A DNA stretch of 64,000 bases from Mangrovibacter plantisponsor (GCF_003182475.1 NZ_QGTS01000006.1:1-64000); one strand, 5' to 3'; positions 9,264-21,893 are shown, counted from the stretch's first letter. The notes: generated by a model not told the origin, from the letters alone. Numbers and translations: made by a program.

Positions 9264-10598
9264 TTATTCAGGCAGCCAGCCAAAGTACCACTGGTCAGGC
9301 CCGGGCTCACCCTGCTGAGTAATAAAATACCCTGCCGCCGCAATAAGTTGCTCGTTATAAAACAATAACGGAACAGCCTTTCGCTCCCACGGAGCAACCC
9401 CCAGTTCCTGCCATATTTTCTTCAGTCCCCGCCCTTTGTCCCGCCCGACAATATGCAATAACCCGGAAGCCGCAAAACGAATGGACACGGTTTCATCTGC
9501 TTTTGCTGGCCGCACCATCAGGCCATTACCCGGAGTCTCGCGGAAATATACTTGCCCTCCCCCGGCAGGTAGTTGCAAAGGCTCCTGCGGATTATCCCAG
9601 AGAATGCAGGCATCTCGTGGAATTCTGGCAGGCTTGACCAGGTATAACGCCCCCTGAAAACGCCGAACTTCCCATGGTGTTATATGAAGGCAAGGCATGG
9701 CATCCTCACGGCTCATAGCCACTTCATCCCACAACCGCTTTAATTGCTCCCGTGAAGGCATTTTTGCGCCAAGATACGCCAGCCAGCGCCGTAAAATTGC
9801 AGCACGCCGCACTTCGCTCATGGTGCTCAGAGGTGCAATTTGTAATGAACCGCCAGGCTGTACCAGTGCTTCAAGCTCTTCAGCAAGCAGTTCATCCAGC
9901 AGTTGTTCCTGTTCTGCACACAACTGTGCACTTCTGGCTACAGCCTGCGGGAAATGGGGCCAGCGCTGTTTCAGTTCAGGCAAGATAGCCAGGCGCAAAA
10001 AATTCCGGTCATACCTGGTATCGGTGTTACTGTCATCGTCAATCCAGTGGAGCTTCGCAGCCTGTGCATAATGCTCCAGCTCAGTACGTGAAAGTGATAA
10101 TAACGGGCGCAGTAGTGTATGGCCGGAAAACTGCATTTCTCGCGGCATGGCAGAAAGACCGGCAGGCCCGCTACCTCGCTTCAATGCAAGTAAGAAAGTC
10201 TCGCTTTGGTCGTCAAGGTGCTGAGCAGTCAGTAATGCTTCGCCAGGAGCAAGAACTGTTTCAATCGCCTGATACCGAGCTTCCCGCGCCGCTGCTTCGA
10301 CCCCTTTACCACCAGGGGATACAATCACATGGCAGGCAATGAACTCAACACCCCACACCTGGCATAATTGCCTGCAATGTGCCAGCCAGGCATCAGCGTG
10401 AGCGCTTAAGCCATGGTGCACATGTACCGCCCGAACAGATAACGCCGGGTTTTCAGCACGCAGTGCAACCAGTTGGTGGAGCAGCACTGTCGAATCCAGC
10501 CCGCCACTGAAACCGACCAGGAAGTGGCGGTGAGCGCCAAGGTCAGACAAGGAAAATAAAGGGCCGGGTAACATGGCCGTCATACTGTCATTCGCCAC
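9264..10598 (-). CDS. tilS: tRNA(Ile)-lysidine synthase TilS
   Basis: ATP-dependent enzyme that converts C34 of tRNA-Ile(CAU) to lysidine, changing decoding from AUG to AUA; essential. The PP-loop SGGLDS is at residues 31-36, followed by the N-type ATP pyrophosphatase domain and the TilS C-terminal domains. The start is uncertain: the first in-frame codon is GTG at 10598 (444 aa), while ATG 10583 or ATG 10574 would bring the length closer to E. coli's 432 aa. It follows yaeR by a few bases. Confidence 0.95.
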   Translation of the reverse strand: MANDSMTAMLPGPLFSLSDLGAHRHFLVGFSGGLDSTVLLHQLVALRAENPALSVRAVHVHHGLSAHADAWLAHCRQLCQVWGVEFIACHVIVSPGGKGVEAAAREARYQAIETVLAPGEALLTAQHLDDQSETFLLALKRGSGPAGLSAMPREMQFSGHTLLRPLLSLSRTELEHYAQAAKLHWIDDDSNTDTRYDRNFLRLAILPELKQRWPHFPQAVARSAQLCAEQEQLLDELLAEELEALVQPGGSLQIAPLSTMSEVRRAAILRRWLAYLGAKMPSREQLKRLWDEVAMSREDAMPCLHITPWEVRRFQGALYLVKPARIPRDACILWDNPQEPLQLPAGGGQVYFRETPGNGLMVRPAKADETVSIRFAASGLLHIVGRDKGRGLKKIWQELGVAPWERKAVPLLFYNEQLIAAAGYFITQQGEPGPDQWYFGWLPE

Positions 10599-10603
10599 AG
10601 TAA

Positions 10604-10993
10604 TTAACTCTGATAAAGTTCGAGGGGTAACCCATCCGGGTCACTGAAAAAAGTGAACCGTTTCCCGGTGAACTCATCTGTTCTCACTGGTTCGCAGGTT
10701 ACCCCTTTGTTCTGCAGCACACTCACGGCCGCCTGAATATCATCTACAGCAAACGCCAGGTGGCGCAAACCACAGGCTTCAGGCCTTGAAGGCCGGGCAG
10801 GTGGAAAAGGGAATGAGAAAAGCTCAATAACATACTGCCCGTTCAAACCGAGGTCGGCCTTCCATGAGTCCCGTGCTTCACGGTAAACCTCCGCAAGCAG
10901 AGTAAAACCCAGAATGTCGCAATAAAATTGCTTACTTGCCGCATAGTCGGAAGCAATTATCGCAATATGATGAATGCGTTTAATAGCCAGCAT
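10604..10993 (-). CDS. yaeR: VOC-family (glyoxalase/bleomycin-resistance-like) protein YaeR
   Basis: A 129-aa single-domain vicinal-oxygen-chelate protein, same length as E. coli YaeR. Metal ligand candidates are the HH pair at residues 8-9 (KRIHHIAI), the His of HLAFAVDD, and a C-terminal Glu in [10 protein letters not shown]. The substrate is unknown. It sits between ldcC and tilS on the same strand, as in E. coli. Confidence 0.92.
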   Translation of the reverse strand: MLAIKRIHHIAIIASDYAASKQFYCDILGFTLLAEVYREARDSWKADLGLNGQYVIELFSFPFPPARPSRPEACGLRHLAFAVDDIQAAVSVLQNKGVTCEPVRTDEFTGKRFTFFSDPDGLPLELYQS

Positions 10994-11031
10994 AATGTCA
11001 TTATCCCTTTCTTTCAGCGTGAAAATGCCTG

Positions 11032-13167
11032 TTACTCTTTTAACACCCGCACACGGTAGACGCCGTCTTCTCCAGTCCTCGTCCCATGAATATCCGTTTC
11101 AAAGCCCGGGTAATGTTTACCTATGGAACAAAGCATTAGCAGAAAGTCCAGCACTCCCCTGCTTTCGTCAGTAATACGTTCCCCAGGCATAACAACGGGA
11201 ACGCCAGGAGGATAAGGTAAGATCATATTTGCCGAAACTCGACCGGCAAGTTTCTCAATTTCCACCGTTTCTACATTACCGCGTAACTGTTGCTGGTACA
11301 TTTGATGGGGTGTCAGCGCCATCTCGGGCAGAACATCAAACGCACTTAACATCAGGCGTGGCAGCTCATGCTGTTGGATAAGTCCATGGATCCCTTGCGC
11401 CAGTGTCTGAATCCGCATATTACGATAAAAATCAGGCGCCTGGGCATACAAGTCTGGCAGCATGTTACGCATCCGCAGATTCAGGTCATAAGCACGCTTG
11501 AACTCCATCAGGCCACGCAACAAACTCATCGCCCGGGTTTTATCAATACCAATACTGAACAGAAACAACAGATTATACGGACCCGTTTTTTCCACCACCA
11601 CACCGCGTTCATCAAGAAACTTGGCAACCAGTGCAGCAGGGATCCCTTCGCTCGCCATAGTCCCTTGTTGATCCATACCCGGCGTGAGGATCGTGACCTT
11701 CACGGGATCAAGGTACATATGAGCATGGCAGGCATCGCGAAAACCGTGCCAGCTATCTCCGGGCTCTATGGGCCAGCAGTCTGCTTCATCGATATCTTCT
11801 GGCTGCCAGATATCAAAAAACCACCCATCCGCTTCCTCTCGCAGGCGCTTAATCTCTTTGCGAAAATGCAAAGCCCGTTCAACAGAGCGATTGATCAACC
11901 GCCGACCGGGATTGCCCCGCAACATGGCCGCAGCGGTTTCAATGGAAGCCACCAGGGGGTAACTGGGCGATGTGGAAGTATGCATCATGTATGCTTCGTT
12001 AAAGGTTTCTTCATCGTAGTCACCTTTAATATGAATCAGCGATGCCTGAGAAAGTGCGGCCAACATTTTGTGTGTGGACTGCGTTTCAAAAAAGACCTTA
12101 CCCGGAACCCGCTCCCCACTCATTCCACTTTTTCCACTATAAATTGGGTGGAACTGGGTATAGGGCACCCAGGCTGAATCAAAATGAATAGACGGAACAT
12201 CCAGCGTTTGCTTGATCCAGTTGGTGTTGTACAACAAGCCATCATAAGTTGAGTTGGTTATCACAGCGTGAACAGGCCAGCTCGCACCAGGCGTTAGCTC
12301 CACTTTGCCCTGAATACTCTCATGTGAAAATTGTGACTGCGGAATACCACCCAGGATTCCCAGAGCATTGCGTGTCGGCTTTAACCAGAGTGGCACGATA
12401 TCGCTCATCATCAGCAAATGCGTCAGGGATTTATGGCAGTTACGGTCAACCAGCACTGTGCTGCCAGCAGGTGCTGCATACATGCCAACAATTTTGTTCG
12501 AAGTGGATGTCCCGTTTGTGACCATATAGCTCTGCTCGGCACCAAAGGTGCGGGCAATATACTCTTCCGCCTCTAAATGCGGCCCGGAATGGTCTAATAA
12601 AGACCCCAGTTCAGTAACAGAGATGGAGACATCAGCCTTTAAGGTATTCTCACCAAAGAAATCGTAAAACAGGCACCCAACAGGGCTCTTTTGATAAGCT
12701 GTTCCCCCCATATGGCCCGGGGTACAAAATGTGTATTTCCCTTCTTTGACATAAGTAAACAGCGCTTTGGTAAAAGGGGGAGTAATGGCATCAAGATATT
12801 CATCAGTGTACTGAACAATACGCTGAGCAATATCATGTGCCACTCCAAGGGTGTATTCAAAAAAGCACAATGCCATACGCATTTCATTGGTACTGACATC
12901 TAACGTGGAATGCGTATTGATGAACGCATACAGAGGCAAATGTTCGTTCAGTTGGTTGATTTCCGGGCACAACTCCAGGCCGTAGTCATCCCAGTCAAAC
13001 ACCACACCACAAATGCGTGGATTATGCTCAAGCAATTTCAGTAGGTCAGCACTGCTTCCTGGGAAGATAAGTTGAAAATTGTGCTGGCGCAGGGCATCGG
13101 CCAGTTCACGCAATGGGCCTTCTTTATAAAACACACCATGCGTTTCCATGATAGCGATAATATTCAC
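11032..13167 (-). CDS. ldcC: Lysine decarboxylase LdcC
   Basis: PLP-dependent fold-type I decarboxylase turning lysine into cadaverine; a large oligomeric cytoplasmic enzyme. Domains run wing (1-130), PLP core and C-terminal domain. The Schiff-base lysine K367 sits in STHKM. The 711-aa length and the position between accA and yaeR identify LdcC rather than the acid-induced CadA, which has a different neighbourhood. It starts at GTG 13167 with AGAGGT upstream. A terminator separates it from accA. Confidence 0.95.
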   Translation of the reverse strand: MNIIAIMETHGVFYKEGPLRELADALRQHNFQLIFPGSSADLLKLLEHNPRICGVVFDWDDYGLELCPEINQLNEHLPLYAFINTHSTLDVSTNEMRMALCFFEYTLGVAHDIAQRIVQYTDEYLDAITPPFTKALFTYVKEGKYTFCTPGHMGGTAYQKSPVGCLFYDFFGENTLKADVSISVTELGSLLDHSGPHLEAEEYIARTFGAEQSYMVTNGTSTSNKIVGMYAAPAGSTVLVDRNCHKSLTHLLMMSDIVPLWLKPTRNALGILGGIPQSQFSHESIQGKVELTPGASWPVHAVITNSTYDGLLYNTNWIKQTLDVPSIHFDSAWVPYTQFHPIYSGKSGMSGERVPGKVFFETQSTHKMLAALSQASLIHIKGDYDEETFNEAYMMHTSTSPSYPLVASIETAAAMLRGNPGRRLINRSVERALHFRKEIKRLREEADGWFFDIWQPEDIDEADCWPIEPGDSWHGFRDACHAHMYLDPVKVTILTPGMDQQGTMASEGIPAALVAKFLDERGVVVEKTGPYNLLFLFSIGIDKTRAMSLLRGLMEFKRAYDLNLRMRNMLPDLYAQAPDFYRNMRIQTLAQGIHGLIQQHELPRLMLSAFDVLPEMALTPHQMYQQQLRGNVETVEIEKLAGRVSANMILPYPPGVPVVMPGERITDESRGVLDFLLMLCSIGKHYPGFETDIHGTRTGEDGVYRVRVLKE

Positions 13168-13229
13168 AGTTACCTCTTTGCTTATTCCTTTGTGTAAGCA
13201 TAACCAGGCTGCCTGATTCCTGAAACGAA

Positions 13230-13252
13230 AAAGGGCCGCTAAGCGGCCCTTT
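13230..13252 (-). terminator. Terminator after accA
   Basis: Ten-bp stem AAAGGGCCGC/GCGGCCCTTT with a 3-base loop; on the minus strand it runs into TTTTTCGTTTC. This is a good intrinsic terminator closing the long envelope/replication block at accA, just before ldcC. Confidence 0.85.
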
Positions 13253-13267
13253 AAGACAAACGGTTAA

Positions 13268-14227
13268 TTAAGCGTAACCGTAGGTCATCAAACGCTGATA
13301 ACGACGGTCGAGTAACTCATCTTTGCTTAACACGTCTAAATCAGCAAGATCAGCAATCAGTTGCGCTTTCAGTGATTCCGCCATGGTTTCAGGGTTACGG
13401 TGAGCCCCGCCCAAAGGTTCGGCAACCACACTGTCTATCAGTTTCAGTTCTTTAAGACGTGGCGCGGTAATCCCCATCGCCTCTGCAGCCAGTGGGGCTT
13501 TATCCGCACTTTTCCACAGAATAGAGGCACAACCTTCCGGTGAAATCACAGAATAGGTGCTGTATTGCAACATGTTGACTTTATCGCCAACACCAATTGC
13601 CAGTGCGCCGCCTGAACCACCTTCACCAATGACTGTGCAGATAACAGGCACTTTCAGGCGAGACATTTCGCGCAGGTTACGGGCAATCGCTTCAGACTGC
13701 CCACGCTCTTCTGCCCCCACACCAGGATAAGCACCGGGTGTGTCAATGAAGGTAATAATGGGCATATTGAAGCGCTCAGCCATTTCCATCAGGCGCAATG
13801 CTTTGCGGTAACCTTCAGGTGCCGGCATACCAAAGTTACGGCGGATCTTCTCTTTGGTTTCACGGCCTTTCTGGTGACCAATAATCATCACCGGGCGGCC
13901 ATCTAAACGCGCAATACCACCGACAATCGCTTTGTCGTCAGCATAAGCACGGTCACCGGCCAGCTCATCAAACTCATCGAACGCCAGGCGAACATAATCC
14001 AGAGTATAAGGACGCAGAGGATGACGGGCGAGCTGTGCAATTTGCCAGGCCCCCAAATCAGCGAAGATTTTACGCGTCAGTTCCACGCTTTTTTCGCGCA
14101 AACGGTGAACTTCTTCGTCGATATTTATATCCAGTTTTTCATCCTGACGGCCTACGCTGGTCAAGGAATCGATTTTCGCTTCCAGCTCTGCAATAGGCTG
14201 TTCAAAATCAAGGAAATTCAGACTCAT
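13268..14227 (-). CDS. accA: Acetyl-CoA carboxylase carboxyltransferase subunit alpha
   Basis: Alpha half of the carboxyltransferase that moves CO2 from biotinyl-BCCP to acetyl-CoA, the committed step of fatty acid synthesis; partners AccD. The crotonase-fold core shows the [10 protein letters not shown] glycine turn that shapes the oxyanion/CoA pocket. Length 319 aa equals E. coli. It begins 12 nt after the dnaE stop and ends the operon. Confidence 0.98.
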   Translation of the reverse strand: MSLNFLDFEQPIAELEAKIDSLTSVGRQDEKLDINIDEEVHRLREKSVELTRKIFADLGAWQIAQLARHPLRPYTLDYVRLAFDEFDELAGDRAYADDKAIVGGIARLDGRPVMIIGHQKGRETKEKIRRNFGMPAPEGYRKALRLMEMAERFNMPIITFIDTPGAYPGVGAEERGQSEAIARNLREMSRLKVPVICTVIGEGGSGGALAIGVGDKVNMLQYSTYSVISPEGCASILWKSADKAPLAAEAMGITAPRLKELKLIDSVVAEPLGGAHRNPETMAESLKAQLIADLADLDVLSKDELLDRRYQRLMTYGYA

Positions 14228-14239
14228 AATATTCCTGTT

Positions 14240-17200
14240 TTAGTCAAACTCCAGTTCCACCTGCTCCGAGCCAATAAGGCCACGTAAATCGTTAAGTAAA
14301 CGATCACTCGGAGATACACGCCACGTTGCCCCAAAGCGTAACCGCGCACGTGCGTCCGCCCTCTGATAATAGAGATGTACCGGAATGGTCCCCGAACGGT
14401 GAGGTTCCAGTGACTGGCGGAGACGGTTTAAAAGCTGGTCATCAATTTGCCTGTCCGTCAGCGAGATAGCAAGCCCACGTGCATATTTTTCCCGGGCTTC
14501 GTCAATATCTATGACTTCGCGGGCGGTCATTTTAAGCCCCCCGCTGAAGTCATCAAAGCTGACCTGTCCGCTGACGATCAAAATACGGTCTTTTTCCAGC
14601 AATTGCTGGTATTTGTCCAGAGCATCGGTAAATAACATCACTTCCAGGCGACCAGAACGGTCATCCAGAGTACAAATACCAATACGGTTGCCTCGCTTGG
14701 TGACCATAACCCGCGCAGCAAGCACCAAACCTGCAGCAGTGGTAACTTTACCACGCTCGGTCGGGTGCATATCTTTCAGGCGCATCCCTCCAACATACCG
14801 CTCAATTTCTTTCAGATACTGATTAATTGGGTGCCCGGTAAGGTATAGCCCAAGGGTTTCACGCTCGCCATCCAGAACAACCTGTTCAGGCCAGGGTGTT
14901 ACACTGGCATAAGACTGCTCCACCTGCTCAGGCTCTTCCGCCAGTACACCAAACATATCTGCCTGGCCGATGGCTTCAGCTTTGGCATGCTGGTCTGCAG
15001 CTTTAAGAGCATCGGCGAGAGAGTTCATCAGCGCAGCCCGGTGTGGGCCCAGCCGGTCGAACGCCCCCGACATAATCAGTTTCTCCAGCACTCGCCGGTT
15101 TAACTTCTTCGTATCGGTACGGGCGCACAAGTCGAACAACTCGCGGAAATAGCCCCCTTCATTGCGCGCTTCAATAATGGCTTCAATCGGGCCTTCACCC
15201 ACACCCTTGATAGCGCCAATGCCATACACAATTTCCCCGTCATTATTCACATGGAAGTGATAAAGACCAGAGTTTATATCTGGTGGCAGAATTTTGAGCC
15301 CCATCCGCCAGCATTCATCCACCAGCCCGACAATTTTATCGGTATTGTCCATATCAGCTGTCATCACTGCCGCCATAAACTCAGCGGGATAATGAGCCTT
15401 GAGCCAGAGCGTCTGATACGACACCAGTGCATAAGCCGCGGAGTGTGACTTGTTAAACCCATAACCGGCGAATTTCTCCACCAGGTCAAAGATTTTCATT
15501 GCCAGCTCGCCGTCAACGCCATTCTTTTTTGCACCCTCTTCGAAGGTACCGCGTTGTTTGGCCATCTCTTCTGGCTTTTTCTTACCCATGGCACGCCGCA
15601 GCATATCTGCGCCGCCCAGGGTATACCCAGAGAGAACCTGCGCTATCTGCATCACCTGTTCCTGATACAGGATGATGCCATAAGTCGGCTCAAGAACGGG
15701 CTTCAGGCTTTCATGTTGCCACTGAACATCAGGATAGGATATTTCTTCCCTGCCGTGTTTACGGTCAATGAAGTTATCCACCATACCGGACTGCAGCGGC
15801 CCGGGCCGGAACAGTGCCACCAGGGCTATCATGTCTTCGAAGCAGTCAGGCTGCAGGCGCTTAATCAGATCTTTCATACCACGGGATTCCAACTGGAATA
15901 CCGCAGTTGTTTCTGAGCGCTGCAGCATATCGAAACTTTTTTTATCATCAAGCGGAATCGCCGCAATATCTAATGGCGGCAGGCCTTCACGCTCCCGGCG
16001 GGCGTTGATCATTTCCATCGCCCAGTTGATGATGGTCAGTGTGCGTAGGCCCAGGAAGTCGAACTTCACCAGGCCGGCATATTCAACATCGCTTTTATCA
16101 AACTGCGTAACCGGGTGACCACCCAGTTCATCACAATATAATGGTGCAAAATCGGTAATTTTGGTGGGTGAAATGACCACGCCACCCGCATGTTTCCCGG
16201 CATTACGTGTGACACCTTCCAGCTTACGTGCCATATCAATCAGCGCACGAACTTCTTCATCCGCTTCATAAATTTCTGGTAGCTGGGGTTCTGCCTCGAA
16301 TGCTTTGGCGAGGGTCATCCCCGGGTCTGGTGGAACCAGTTTCGAAATGCGGTCCACGAAGCCATACGGGTGCCCAAGCACACGGCCAACATCGCGAATA
16401 ACCGCTTTGGCTGCCATGGTACCGAATGTAATTATCTGCGAAACCGCATCACGCCCGTACATGTCCGCAACGTGGTCAATGACCCGGTCACGCTTTTCCA
16501 TACAAAAATCGACGTCGAAGTCAGGCATGGAAACACGTTCTGGGTTGAGAAAACGTTCAAACAGCAAATCCAGCGCCAGAGGGTCGAGGTCGGTAATCTT
16601 GAGTGAATATGCCACCAGTGAGCCCGCACCTGAACCACGGCCAGGGCCAACGGGAACGCCGTTATCTTTCGACCACTGGATAAACTCCATGACTATCAGG
16701 AAGTAACCCGGGAACCCCATTTGGTTGATAACCTTGAGTTCTGTTTCCAGGCGTTCATCATAAGGAGGCCGGAGTTTCTGGCGCTCTTCTTCATCCGGGA
16801 ACAAGAAAGCAAGGCGCTCTTCAAGACCTTCGTGAGATTTTTTAACCAGGAAGTCCTCAGTGGACATATCACCGGTTGGGAACTGAGGCAGGAAATATTC
16901 GCCAAGGCGCACAGTGACATTGCAGCGCTTCGCAATTTCTACGCTGTTTTCCAGCGCTTCCGGAATATCGGCGAACAACTCGCACATTTCGTCTTCACTA
17001 CGCATGTACTGCTGCGAAGAATAGAGGCGCGGGCGTTTGGGGTCATCGAGTGTAAAACCATCATGAATGGCGACACGAATCTCATGGGCATCAAAGTCTG
17101 ATGCTTCCAGGAAACGGACATCATTGGTTGCGACAACAGGCAAACCATGCTGCTCTGCAAGCTTCACAGCTGCATGCAAATAGCTTTCTTCATCGGGGCG

Positions 17201-17722
17201 ACCAGTGCGAATCAATTCAAGGTAGAACCGGTCCGGAAAATGCTGTTTCCAGAAAGCCAGGCTCTGCTCAACCTGAACATCATTACCGCGCAGTATCGCT
17301 TTGCCCACCTCTCCCATGCGCCCACCGGAAAGGATAATCAGCCCTTCACTCAACTCAACCAGCCACTCGCGGTCAATCCACGGACCTGCATCACCATAAC
17401 CACGCTGGTAAGCATGAGAAATAAGCAATGTCAGGTTTTGATAACCGGTATTGTTGACAGCCAGCACAGTCAGTTGCGTCATTTCATCGCCACTGATCTC
17501 ACTGGTCATTTGCAGGTCAGCGCCAACAATAGGCTTCATGCCAACGCCATGCGCGCCACCATAAAATTTCACCAGACCACACAGGTTGGTGAAATCCGTA
17601 ATGGCCATTGCTGGCATGTTGAGTGACGCAGCTTTTTTGACCAACGGCCCGACTTTCGCCAGGCCATCAATCATCGAGTAATCACTGTGTATCCGTAAGT
17701 GGACAAAACGTGGTTCAGCCAT
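14240..17722 (-). CDS. dnaE: DNA polymerase III subunit alpha
   Basis: Replicative polymerase of the Pol III holoenzyme. The N-terminal PHP domain begins with HLRIHSDYS, the catalytic aspartates D401 and D403 lie in PDFDVDF, and the third sits in the KFDFLGLRT motif. C-terminal OB-fold and tau-binding regions complete 1160 aa, the same length as E. coli. It lies between rnhB and accA, as in E. coli. Confidence 0.98.
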   Translation of the reverse strand: MAEPRFVHLRIHSDYSMIDGLAKVGPLVKKAASLNMPAMAITDFTNLCGLVKFYGGAHGVGMKPIVGADLQMTSEISGDEMTQLTVLAVNNTGYQNLTLLISHAYQRGYGDAGPWIDREWLVELSEGLIILSGGRMGEVGKAILRGNDVQVEQSLAFWKQHFPDRFYLELIRTGRPDEESYLHAAVKLAEQHGLPVVATNDVRFLEASDFDAHEIRVAIHDGFTLDDPKRPRLYSSQQYMRSEDEMCELFADIPEALENSVEIAKRCNVTVRLGEYFLPQFPTGDMSTEDFLVKKSHEGLEERLAFLFPDEEERQKLRPPYDERLETELKVINQMGFPGYFLIVMEFIQWSKDNGVPVGPGRGSGAGSLVAYSLKITDLDPLALDLLFERFLNPERVSMPDFDVDFCMEKRDRVIDHVADMYGRDAVSQIITFGTMAAKAVIRDVGRVLGHPYGFVDRISKLVPPDPGMTLAKAFEAEPQLPEIYEADEEVRALIDMARKLEGVTRNAGKHAGGVVISPTKITDFAPLYCDELGGHPVTQFDKSDVEYAGLVKFDFLGLRTLTIINWAMEMINARREREGLPPLDIAAIPLDDKKSFDMLQRSETTAVFQLESRGMKDLIKRLQPDCFEDMIALVALFRPGPLQSGMVDNFIDRKHGREEISYPDVQWQHESLKPVLEPTYGIILYQEQVMQIAQVLSGYTLGGADMLRRAMGKKKPEEMAKQRGTFEEGAKKNGVDGELAMKIFDLVEKFAGYGFNKSHSAAYALVSYQTLWLKAHYPAEFMAAVMTADMDNTDKIVGLVDECWRMGLKILPPDINSGLYHFHVNNDGEIVYGIGAIKGVGEGPIEAIIEARNEGGYFRELFDLCARTDTKKLNRRVLEKLIMSGAFDRLGPHRAALMNSLADALKAADQHAKAEAIGQADMFGVLAEEPEQVEQSYASVTPWPEQVVLDGERETLGLYLTGHPINQYLKEIERYVGGMRLKDMHPTERGKVTTAAGLVLAARVMVTKRGNRIGICTLDDRSGRLEVMLFTDALDKYQQLLEKDRILIVSGQVSFDDFSGGLKMTAREVIDIDEAREKYARGLAISLTDRQIDDQLLNRLRQSLEPHRSGTIPVHLYYQRADARARLRFGATWRVSPSDRLLNDLRGLIGSEQVELEFD

Positions 17723-17762
17723 CTCTTTATCCGGTTAATGGTCTCAATGGGCAGGCCGCGTT

Positions 17763-18356
17763 TCAGGCCAGACCCAGAGCTCTTTTGACTGGGGCAAAAC
17801 TGCGGCGATGATGCTCTGTCGCACCCAGGGCCGCCAATTTTTCAAGGTGATAAGCTGTCGGGTAGCCTTTATGTTGAGCAAACCCATATTCTGGATATTG
17901 TAAGTCCAGTTCGACCATTTCTTTATCGCGGGTTACTTTTGCCAGAATGGAAGCGGCACTGATTTCGGCCACCAGGCTGTCACCTTTGACGACTGCCATT
18001 GAAGGCACAGGCAATACCGGGCAACGGTTACCGTCTATCAATACATACTCAGGTGAAATGCTCAAACCGGCTACAGCACGCTGCATCGCAAGCATGGTGG
18101 CATGAAGAATATTTAGCGAGTCTATTTCTGCTGGTTCAGCACGACCGAGGCTCCAGGCAAGAGCCTTATCAACAATCTCGTCGTACAGTGACAAGCGGCG
18201 CTTTTCAGATAATTTTTTCGAATCCGCCAGTCCTGATATTGGGCGGGCGGGATCGAGGATAACAGCGGCGGTCACCACTGCCCCAACGAGTGGGCCCCGA
18301 CCCACTTCATCAACCCCCGCCACTCTGTGTGTATGCGGGTAGATAAATTCACTCAT
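17763..18356 (-). CDS. rnhB: Ribonuclease HII
   Basis: Endonuclease that nicks 5' of single ribonucleotides embedded in DNA, starting ribonucleotide excision repair. The RNase HII motif [12 protein letters not shown] gives metal ligands D16 and E17. Length 197 aa (E. coli 198). Its ATG overlaps the lpxB stop by 4 bases, so translation is coupled. Confidence 0.97.
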   Translation of the reverse strand: MSEFIYPHTHRVAGVDEVGRGPLVGAVVTAAVILDPARPISGLADSKKLSEKRRLSLYDEIVDKALAWSLGRAEPAEIDSLNILHATMLAMQRAVAGLSISPEYVLIDGNRCPVLPVPSMAVVKGDSLVAEISAASILAKVTRDKEMVELDLQYPEYGFAQHKGYPTAYHLEKLAALGATEHHRRSFAPVKRALGLA

Positions 18357-19501
18357 TGAACTAACTCCAGTACAGCCTGTGCTGCCTGCTCATCCGCATT
18401 GCACCGGATTTGCTCATGTAATGCCCGGAAGGTGTCATGCAAATGCTTACTCTCATCGCCACCTTCCAGCATGGGAATTAATGCCTGCGCCAGTTTTTCT
18501 GGCTGGCATTCATCCTGCAGTAATTCCGGCACCAGCTCGCGCCCGGCCAGCAAATTAGGCAGCGAGACATACTGTGTTTTCACCAGGCGTTTGGCCAGCC
18601 AGAAAGTGAACGGTTTCATGCGATACCCAACAACCATTGGGCATTTGGCCAGCATACATTCCAAAGCAGCAGTACCCGAAGCCAGTAATGCGGCATCACT
18701 GGCGACCATGGCTTCGCGTGCCTGCCCGTCCAGTAAATGGAGCGGAAAATCAGGAGCAACGCGCTGTTTAATCTCTTCAAACTCAGCACGGCGTTTAGCA
18801 TTAACCAGCGGCACGACAACTTCAAGATTAGGCCAACGCTTACGAAGTAACTGCGCTGTAGCAATAAAATCAGCGCTCAGCATTGATACTTCGGCATGAC
18901 GGCTTCCTGGCAATAACGCCAGGCACCGCGCTTGCGGATCCAGACCCAATGTTTTACGCGCAGCCAGCTTATCCGGGTCTAACGGCATCGCATCCGCCAT
19001 TGTGTGCCCAATAAACCGGCATGGCACCGAGTAACGGTCATAAAAGGCTTTTTCAAATGGCAGAAACGCCAGAACGATATCTGTTGCCCGCCCTATTTTG
19101 AATACACGCTTTTGCCGCCAAGCCCACACTGAAGGGCTGACATAATGAACGGTGCGTATTCCACGCTGTTTGAGGCGCTCTTCCAGTGTGAGATTGAAAT
19201 CTGGTGCATCGATACCCACAAACACATCTGGCCTGAGTTCACTGAAACGCCGGGTCAGGTCGGCACGGACATGAAGCAGGCGCGGTAAACGCCCTAATAC
19301 TTCAACGATGCCCATAACGGCCAGTTCTTCCATTTCATACCAAACTTCACAGCCTTCGGCCTGCATGCGTGGCCCTGCGACCCCAACAAAGCGGGCATCA
19401 GGGTGCCTGGCTTTTAAAGCTTTTATCAGACCAGCACCAAGAATATCGCCGGAGGTTTCTCCGGCGACCATGGCAATAGTGAGGGGACGAGCGGGTTTCA
19501 T
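18353..19501 (-). CDS. lpxB: Lipid-A-disaccharide synthase LpxB
   Basis: Family GT19 glycosyltransferase that joins UDP-diacylglucosamine with lipid X to form the beta-1,6 disaccharide of lipid A, at the inner face of the inner membrane. N-terminal [11 protein letters not shown] and a central GSRxxEV motif ([10 protein letters not shown]) are typical. Length 382 aa matches E. coli. It starts immediately after the lpxA stop and overlaps rnhB. Confidence 0.98.
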   Translation of the reverse strand: MKPARPLTIAMVAGETSGDILGAGLIKALKARHPDARFVGVAGPRMQAEGCEVWYEMEELAVMGIVEVLGRLPRLLHVRADLTRRFSELRPDVFVGIDAPDFNLTLEERLKQRGIRTVHYVSPSVWAWRQKRVFKIGRATDIVLAFLPFEKAFYDRYSVPCRFIGHTMADAMPLDPDKLAARKTLGLDPQARCLALLPGSRHAEVSMLSADFIATAQLLRKRWPNLEVVVPLVNAKRRAEFEEIKQRVAPDFPLHLLDGQAREAMVASDAALLASGTAALECMLAKCPMVVGYRMKPFTFWLAKRLVKTQYVSLPNLLAGRELVPELLQDECQPEKLAQALIPMLEGGDESKHLHDTFRALHEQIRCNADEQAAQAVLELVQ

Positions 19502-20290
19502 TTAACGAATTAAACCACGTGTCGAGCGTTCAAAGAACTCGGTGAATAATGCAACTTCAGGAATTTTAGCTGCCAGTTCAGTAATTTCTGGCTTCACTTC
19601 TTCCAGCGTTTTACCGCTACGATACAGTAGCTTGTACGCATTGCGGATTGCCGTAATTGCTTCACGGCTGAAGCCGCGGCGTTTCAGGCCTTCAATATTC
19701 ACACCAAATGGAGTTGCATGGTTCCCCTGCGCTATCACATACGGTGGTACGTCCTGAGCAACACCAGAACAACCACCGACCATGACGTGAGCGCCAATAA
19801 TGCAGAATTGGTGCACAGCCGTCATCCCGCCAATAATCGCGAAATCATCAACGGAAACATGCCCGGCAAGTGTTGCATTATTTGCAAGGATACAGCGATT
19901 TCCCACAGTGCAATCATGCGCAATATGCGCATTGATCATCAACAGGTTATCGCTGCCCACCTTAGTTAATCCCCCACCCTGTGCTGTTCCACGGTGAATA
20001 GTGACACTTTCACGAATGCGATTGCGGTCACCAATTTCCACACGCGTTGGTTCACCTGCGTATTTAAGGTCCTGATTCACTTCGCCAATTGAAGCAAACT
20101 GGTAAATCTCATTGTCACAGCCAATCTTCGTATGACCGTTAACAACAACATGGGATTTCAGAACCGTACCAGAACCAATTTCCACATGGGGGCCGACAAT
20201 ACAAAAGGGACCAATGTGAGCACCGGCACCAATAACAGCACCGTCTTCAACAATGGCAGTAGGATGAATAAAGGCGGTTTTATCAATCAC
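19502..20290 (-). CDS. lpxA: UDP-GlcNAc O-acyltransferase LpxA
   Basis: Catalyses the first step of lipid A synthesis, adding a 3-hydroxyacyl chain from ACP to UDP-GlcNAc. The protein is a left-handed beta-helix of hexapeptide repeats with catalytic H125 ([10 protein letters not shown]). 262 aa as in E. coli. It starts with GTG at 20288-20290; GGAGG lies about 8 nt upstream, inside the end of fabZ. Confidence 0.98.
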   Translation of the reverse strand: MIDKTAFIHPTAIVEDGAVIGAGAHIGPFCIVGPHVEIGSGTVLKSHVVVNGHTKIGCDNEIYQFASIGEVNQDLKYAGEPTRVEIGDRNRIRESVTIHRGTAQGGGLTKVGSDNLLMINAHIAHDCTVGNRCILANNATLAGHVSVDDFAIIGGMTAVHQFCIIGAHVMVGGCSGVAQDVPPYVIAQGNHATPFGVNIEGLKRRGFSREAITAIRNAYKLLYRSGKTLEEVKPEITELAAKIPEVALFTEFFERSTRGLIR

Positions 20291-20293
20291 GTA

Positions 20294-20749
20294 TTATGCC
20301 TCCCGGCTCCGTGCACACATCATTGTGGCTTCGCAAACCACTTTGCCGTCAACCAGAGCCACGCCTTTAAAGCGGGTCAGTCCACGACGTGTTTTCTCGA
20401 AAGTCACTTCCATGACCATCTGGTCTCCAGGTACGACTGGGCGTTTGAAACGTGCTTCATCAATACCTGCAAAATAGTAAAGCTCACCTGGCTCCAGTTT
20501 ACCAACGCTTTTAAATGCCAAAATACCCGTTGCCTGCGCCATCGCTTCCAGGATCAGTACACCTGGAAAAATCGGTTTACCGGGGAAATGTCCCTGGAAA
20601 AACGGCTCATTGACGGAAACGTTTTTCACGGCACGGAGAAAATGGCCTTCTTCAAAATCCAGCACACGGTCTACCAGCAAAAAAGGAAAACGATGCGGCA
20701 GTAACTCTAAAATCTCTTCAATGTGCAGAGTATGAGTGTCAGTAGTCAA
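20294..20749 (-). CDS. fabZ: (3R)-hydroxyacyl-ACP dehydratase FabZ
   Basis: Hot-dog-fold dehydratase of fatty acid elongation, competing with LpxA/LpxD for 3-hydroxymyristoyl-ACP. Catalytic H54 and E68 are in [11 protein letters not shown] and LILEAM. I chose the TTG start at 20747-20749: it gives 151 aa and [12 protein letters not shown], matching E. coli, whose fabZ also starts with TTG as I recall, and a GGAAGAG sits upstream. The in-frame ATG 93 bp earlier would add an unsupported hydrophobic extension. Confidence 0.96.
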   Translation of the reverse strand: MTTDTHTLHIEEILELLPHRFPFLLVDRVLDFEEGHFLRAVKNVSVNEPFFQGHFPGKPIFPGVLILEAMAQATGILAFKSVGKLEPGELYYFAGIDEARFKRPVVPGDQMVMEVTFEKTRRGLTRFKGVALVDGKVVCEATMMCARSREA

Positions 20750-20862
20750 AATACTCTTCCTGTTCAATATACTAAAAAGCAATAATAACACGGCCTGCGG
20801 CAACCTAAATAGATCGCTTGCAGGCCGATAATCGGGCAACATCCGTGTCAGCGCGGGTGACG

Positions 20863-21888
20863 TCAGTCTTGTTGATTAACTTTGCGCTCGATGGCTTTAA
20901 GACGTTTTGTCAGGTCATCGATATTCATCACCAACGCAGCTGTTTTGCGCCAGACTTTATTGGGTTGCAAAGGAATACCAGACGAATACACGCCAGGCTC
21001 AGTAATAGGACGCATAACCATCCCCATACCTGTTACTGTGACCTTATCGCAAATTTCCATGTGGCCGTTGATAACACTGGCACCACCAATCATACAGTAG
21101 CGACCAATTTTCAGGCTACCAGCCATTATCACACCACCAGCAACTGCGGTATTGTCGCCAATCACAACGTTATGTGCAATCTGGCACTGGTTATCAATAA
21201 TGACACCCTGGCCAATCACTGTATCGTCAAGAGCGCCACGGTCTATGGTGGTGCATGCACCAATCTCAACGTTATCGCCGATAATTACGCGGCCAAGCTG
21301 AGGAATTTTGATCCAGTTACCGCGTTCATTCGCGTAGCCGAAACCGTCAGAACCAATCACAGTGCCGGACTGGATAAGGCAGGACTGGCCAATCTGAATT
21401 TCATGGTAAACCGTAACATTGGCCCACAAACGTGTGCCAGCGCCAATATGGGTGTTCTTGCCCACAAAACAGCCAGCACCAATGACTACGTTATCACCCA
21501 GTTCAACGCCTGACTCAATAACCGCGTTTGCGCCAATTGCCACATTTTCGCCTAATTTCGCGGTGGCATCGACAACAGCACTTGGAGCAATATTTTTTGC
21601 AGGTTGCGGCGTTGTATCCAGAATTTGAGCCATACGCGCATAAGTCACATAAGGGTTTTTCACCACCAATGCGGCACTTTTTGCGTAAGGTAAATCATCC
21701 GGTGTCATCACAACAGCAGAAGCCAGGCATTGGGCCAGGTGCTCGCGATAACGTGGATTAACCATAAAGGTTATTTGGCCTTCCCCGGCAGATTGCATCG
21801 ATGCCACACCGGTGATGACGATGTCGCCATCACCGTGTAACTCGGCATCCAATTGCTGGGCTAAATCAGCCAGTCGAATTGAAGGCAT
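20863..21888 (-). CDS. lpxD: UDP-3-O-(3-hydroxymyristoyl)glucosamine N-acyltransferase LpxD
   Basis: Third enzyme of lipid A synthesis, N-acylating UDP-3-O-acyl-glucosamine. An N-terminal uridine-binding domain (1-100) precedes a left-handed beta-helix; the catalytic base is H239 in QIAHNVVIG. 341 aa as in E. coli. It follows skp by 5 nt and precedes fabZ. Confidence 0.98.
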   Translation of the reverse strand: MPSIRLADLAQQLDAELHGDGDIVITGVASMQSAGEGQITFMVNPRYREHLAQCLASAVVMTPDDLPYAKSAALVVKNPYVTYARMAQILDTTPQPAKNIAPSAVVDATAKLGENVAIGANAVIESGVELGDNVVIGAGCFVGKNTHIGAGTRLWANVTVYHEIQIGQSCLIQSGTVIGSDGFGYANERGNWIKIPQLGRVIIGDNVEIGACTTIDRGALDDTVIGQGVIIDNQCQIAHNVVIGDNTAVAGGVIMAGSLKIGRYCMIGGASVINGHMEICDKVTVTGMGMVMRPITEPGVYSSGIPLQPNKVWRKTAALVMNIDDLTKRLKAIERKVNQQD

Positions 21889-21893
21889 GAGAC

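Noticed and set aside
11368-12177. A 269-codon open frame opposite ldcC
   Set aside because: The lysine decarboxylase frame on the other strand is complete, with its PLP lysine; this frame has no family match.
20294-20842. Longer FabZ with a 31-residue hydrophobic N-terminus
   Set aside because: The TTG start at 20749 has a ribosome-binding site and gives the exact family length; an N-terminal membrane segment is not known in FabZ.
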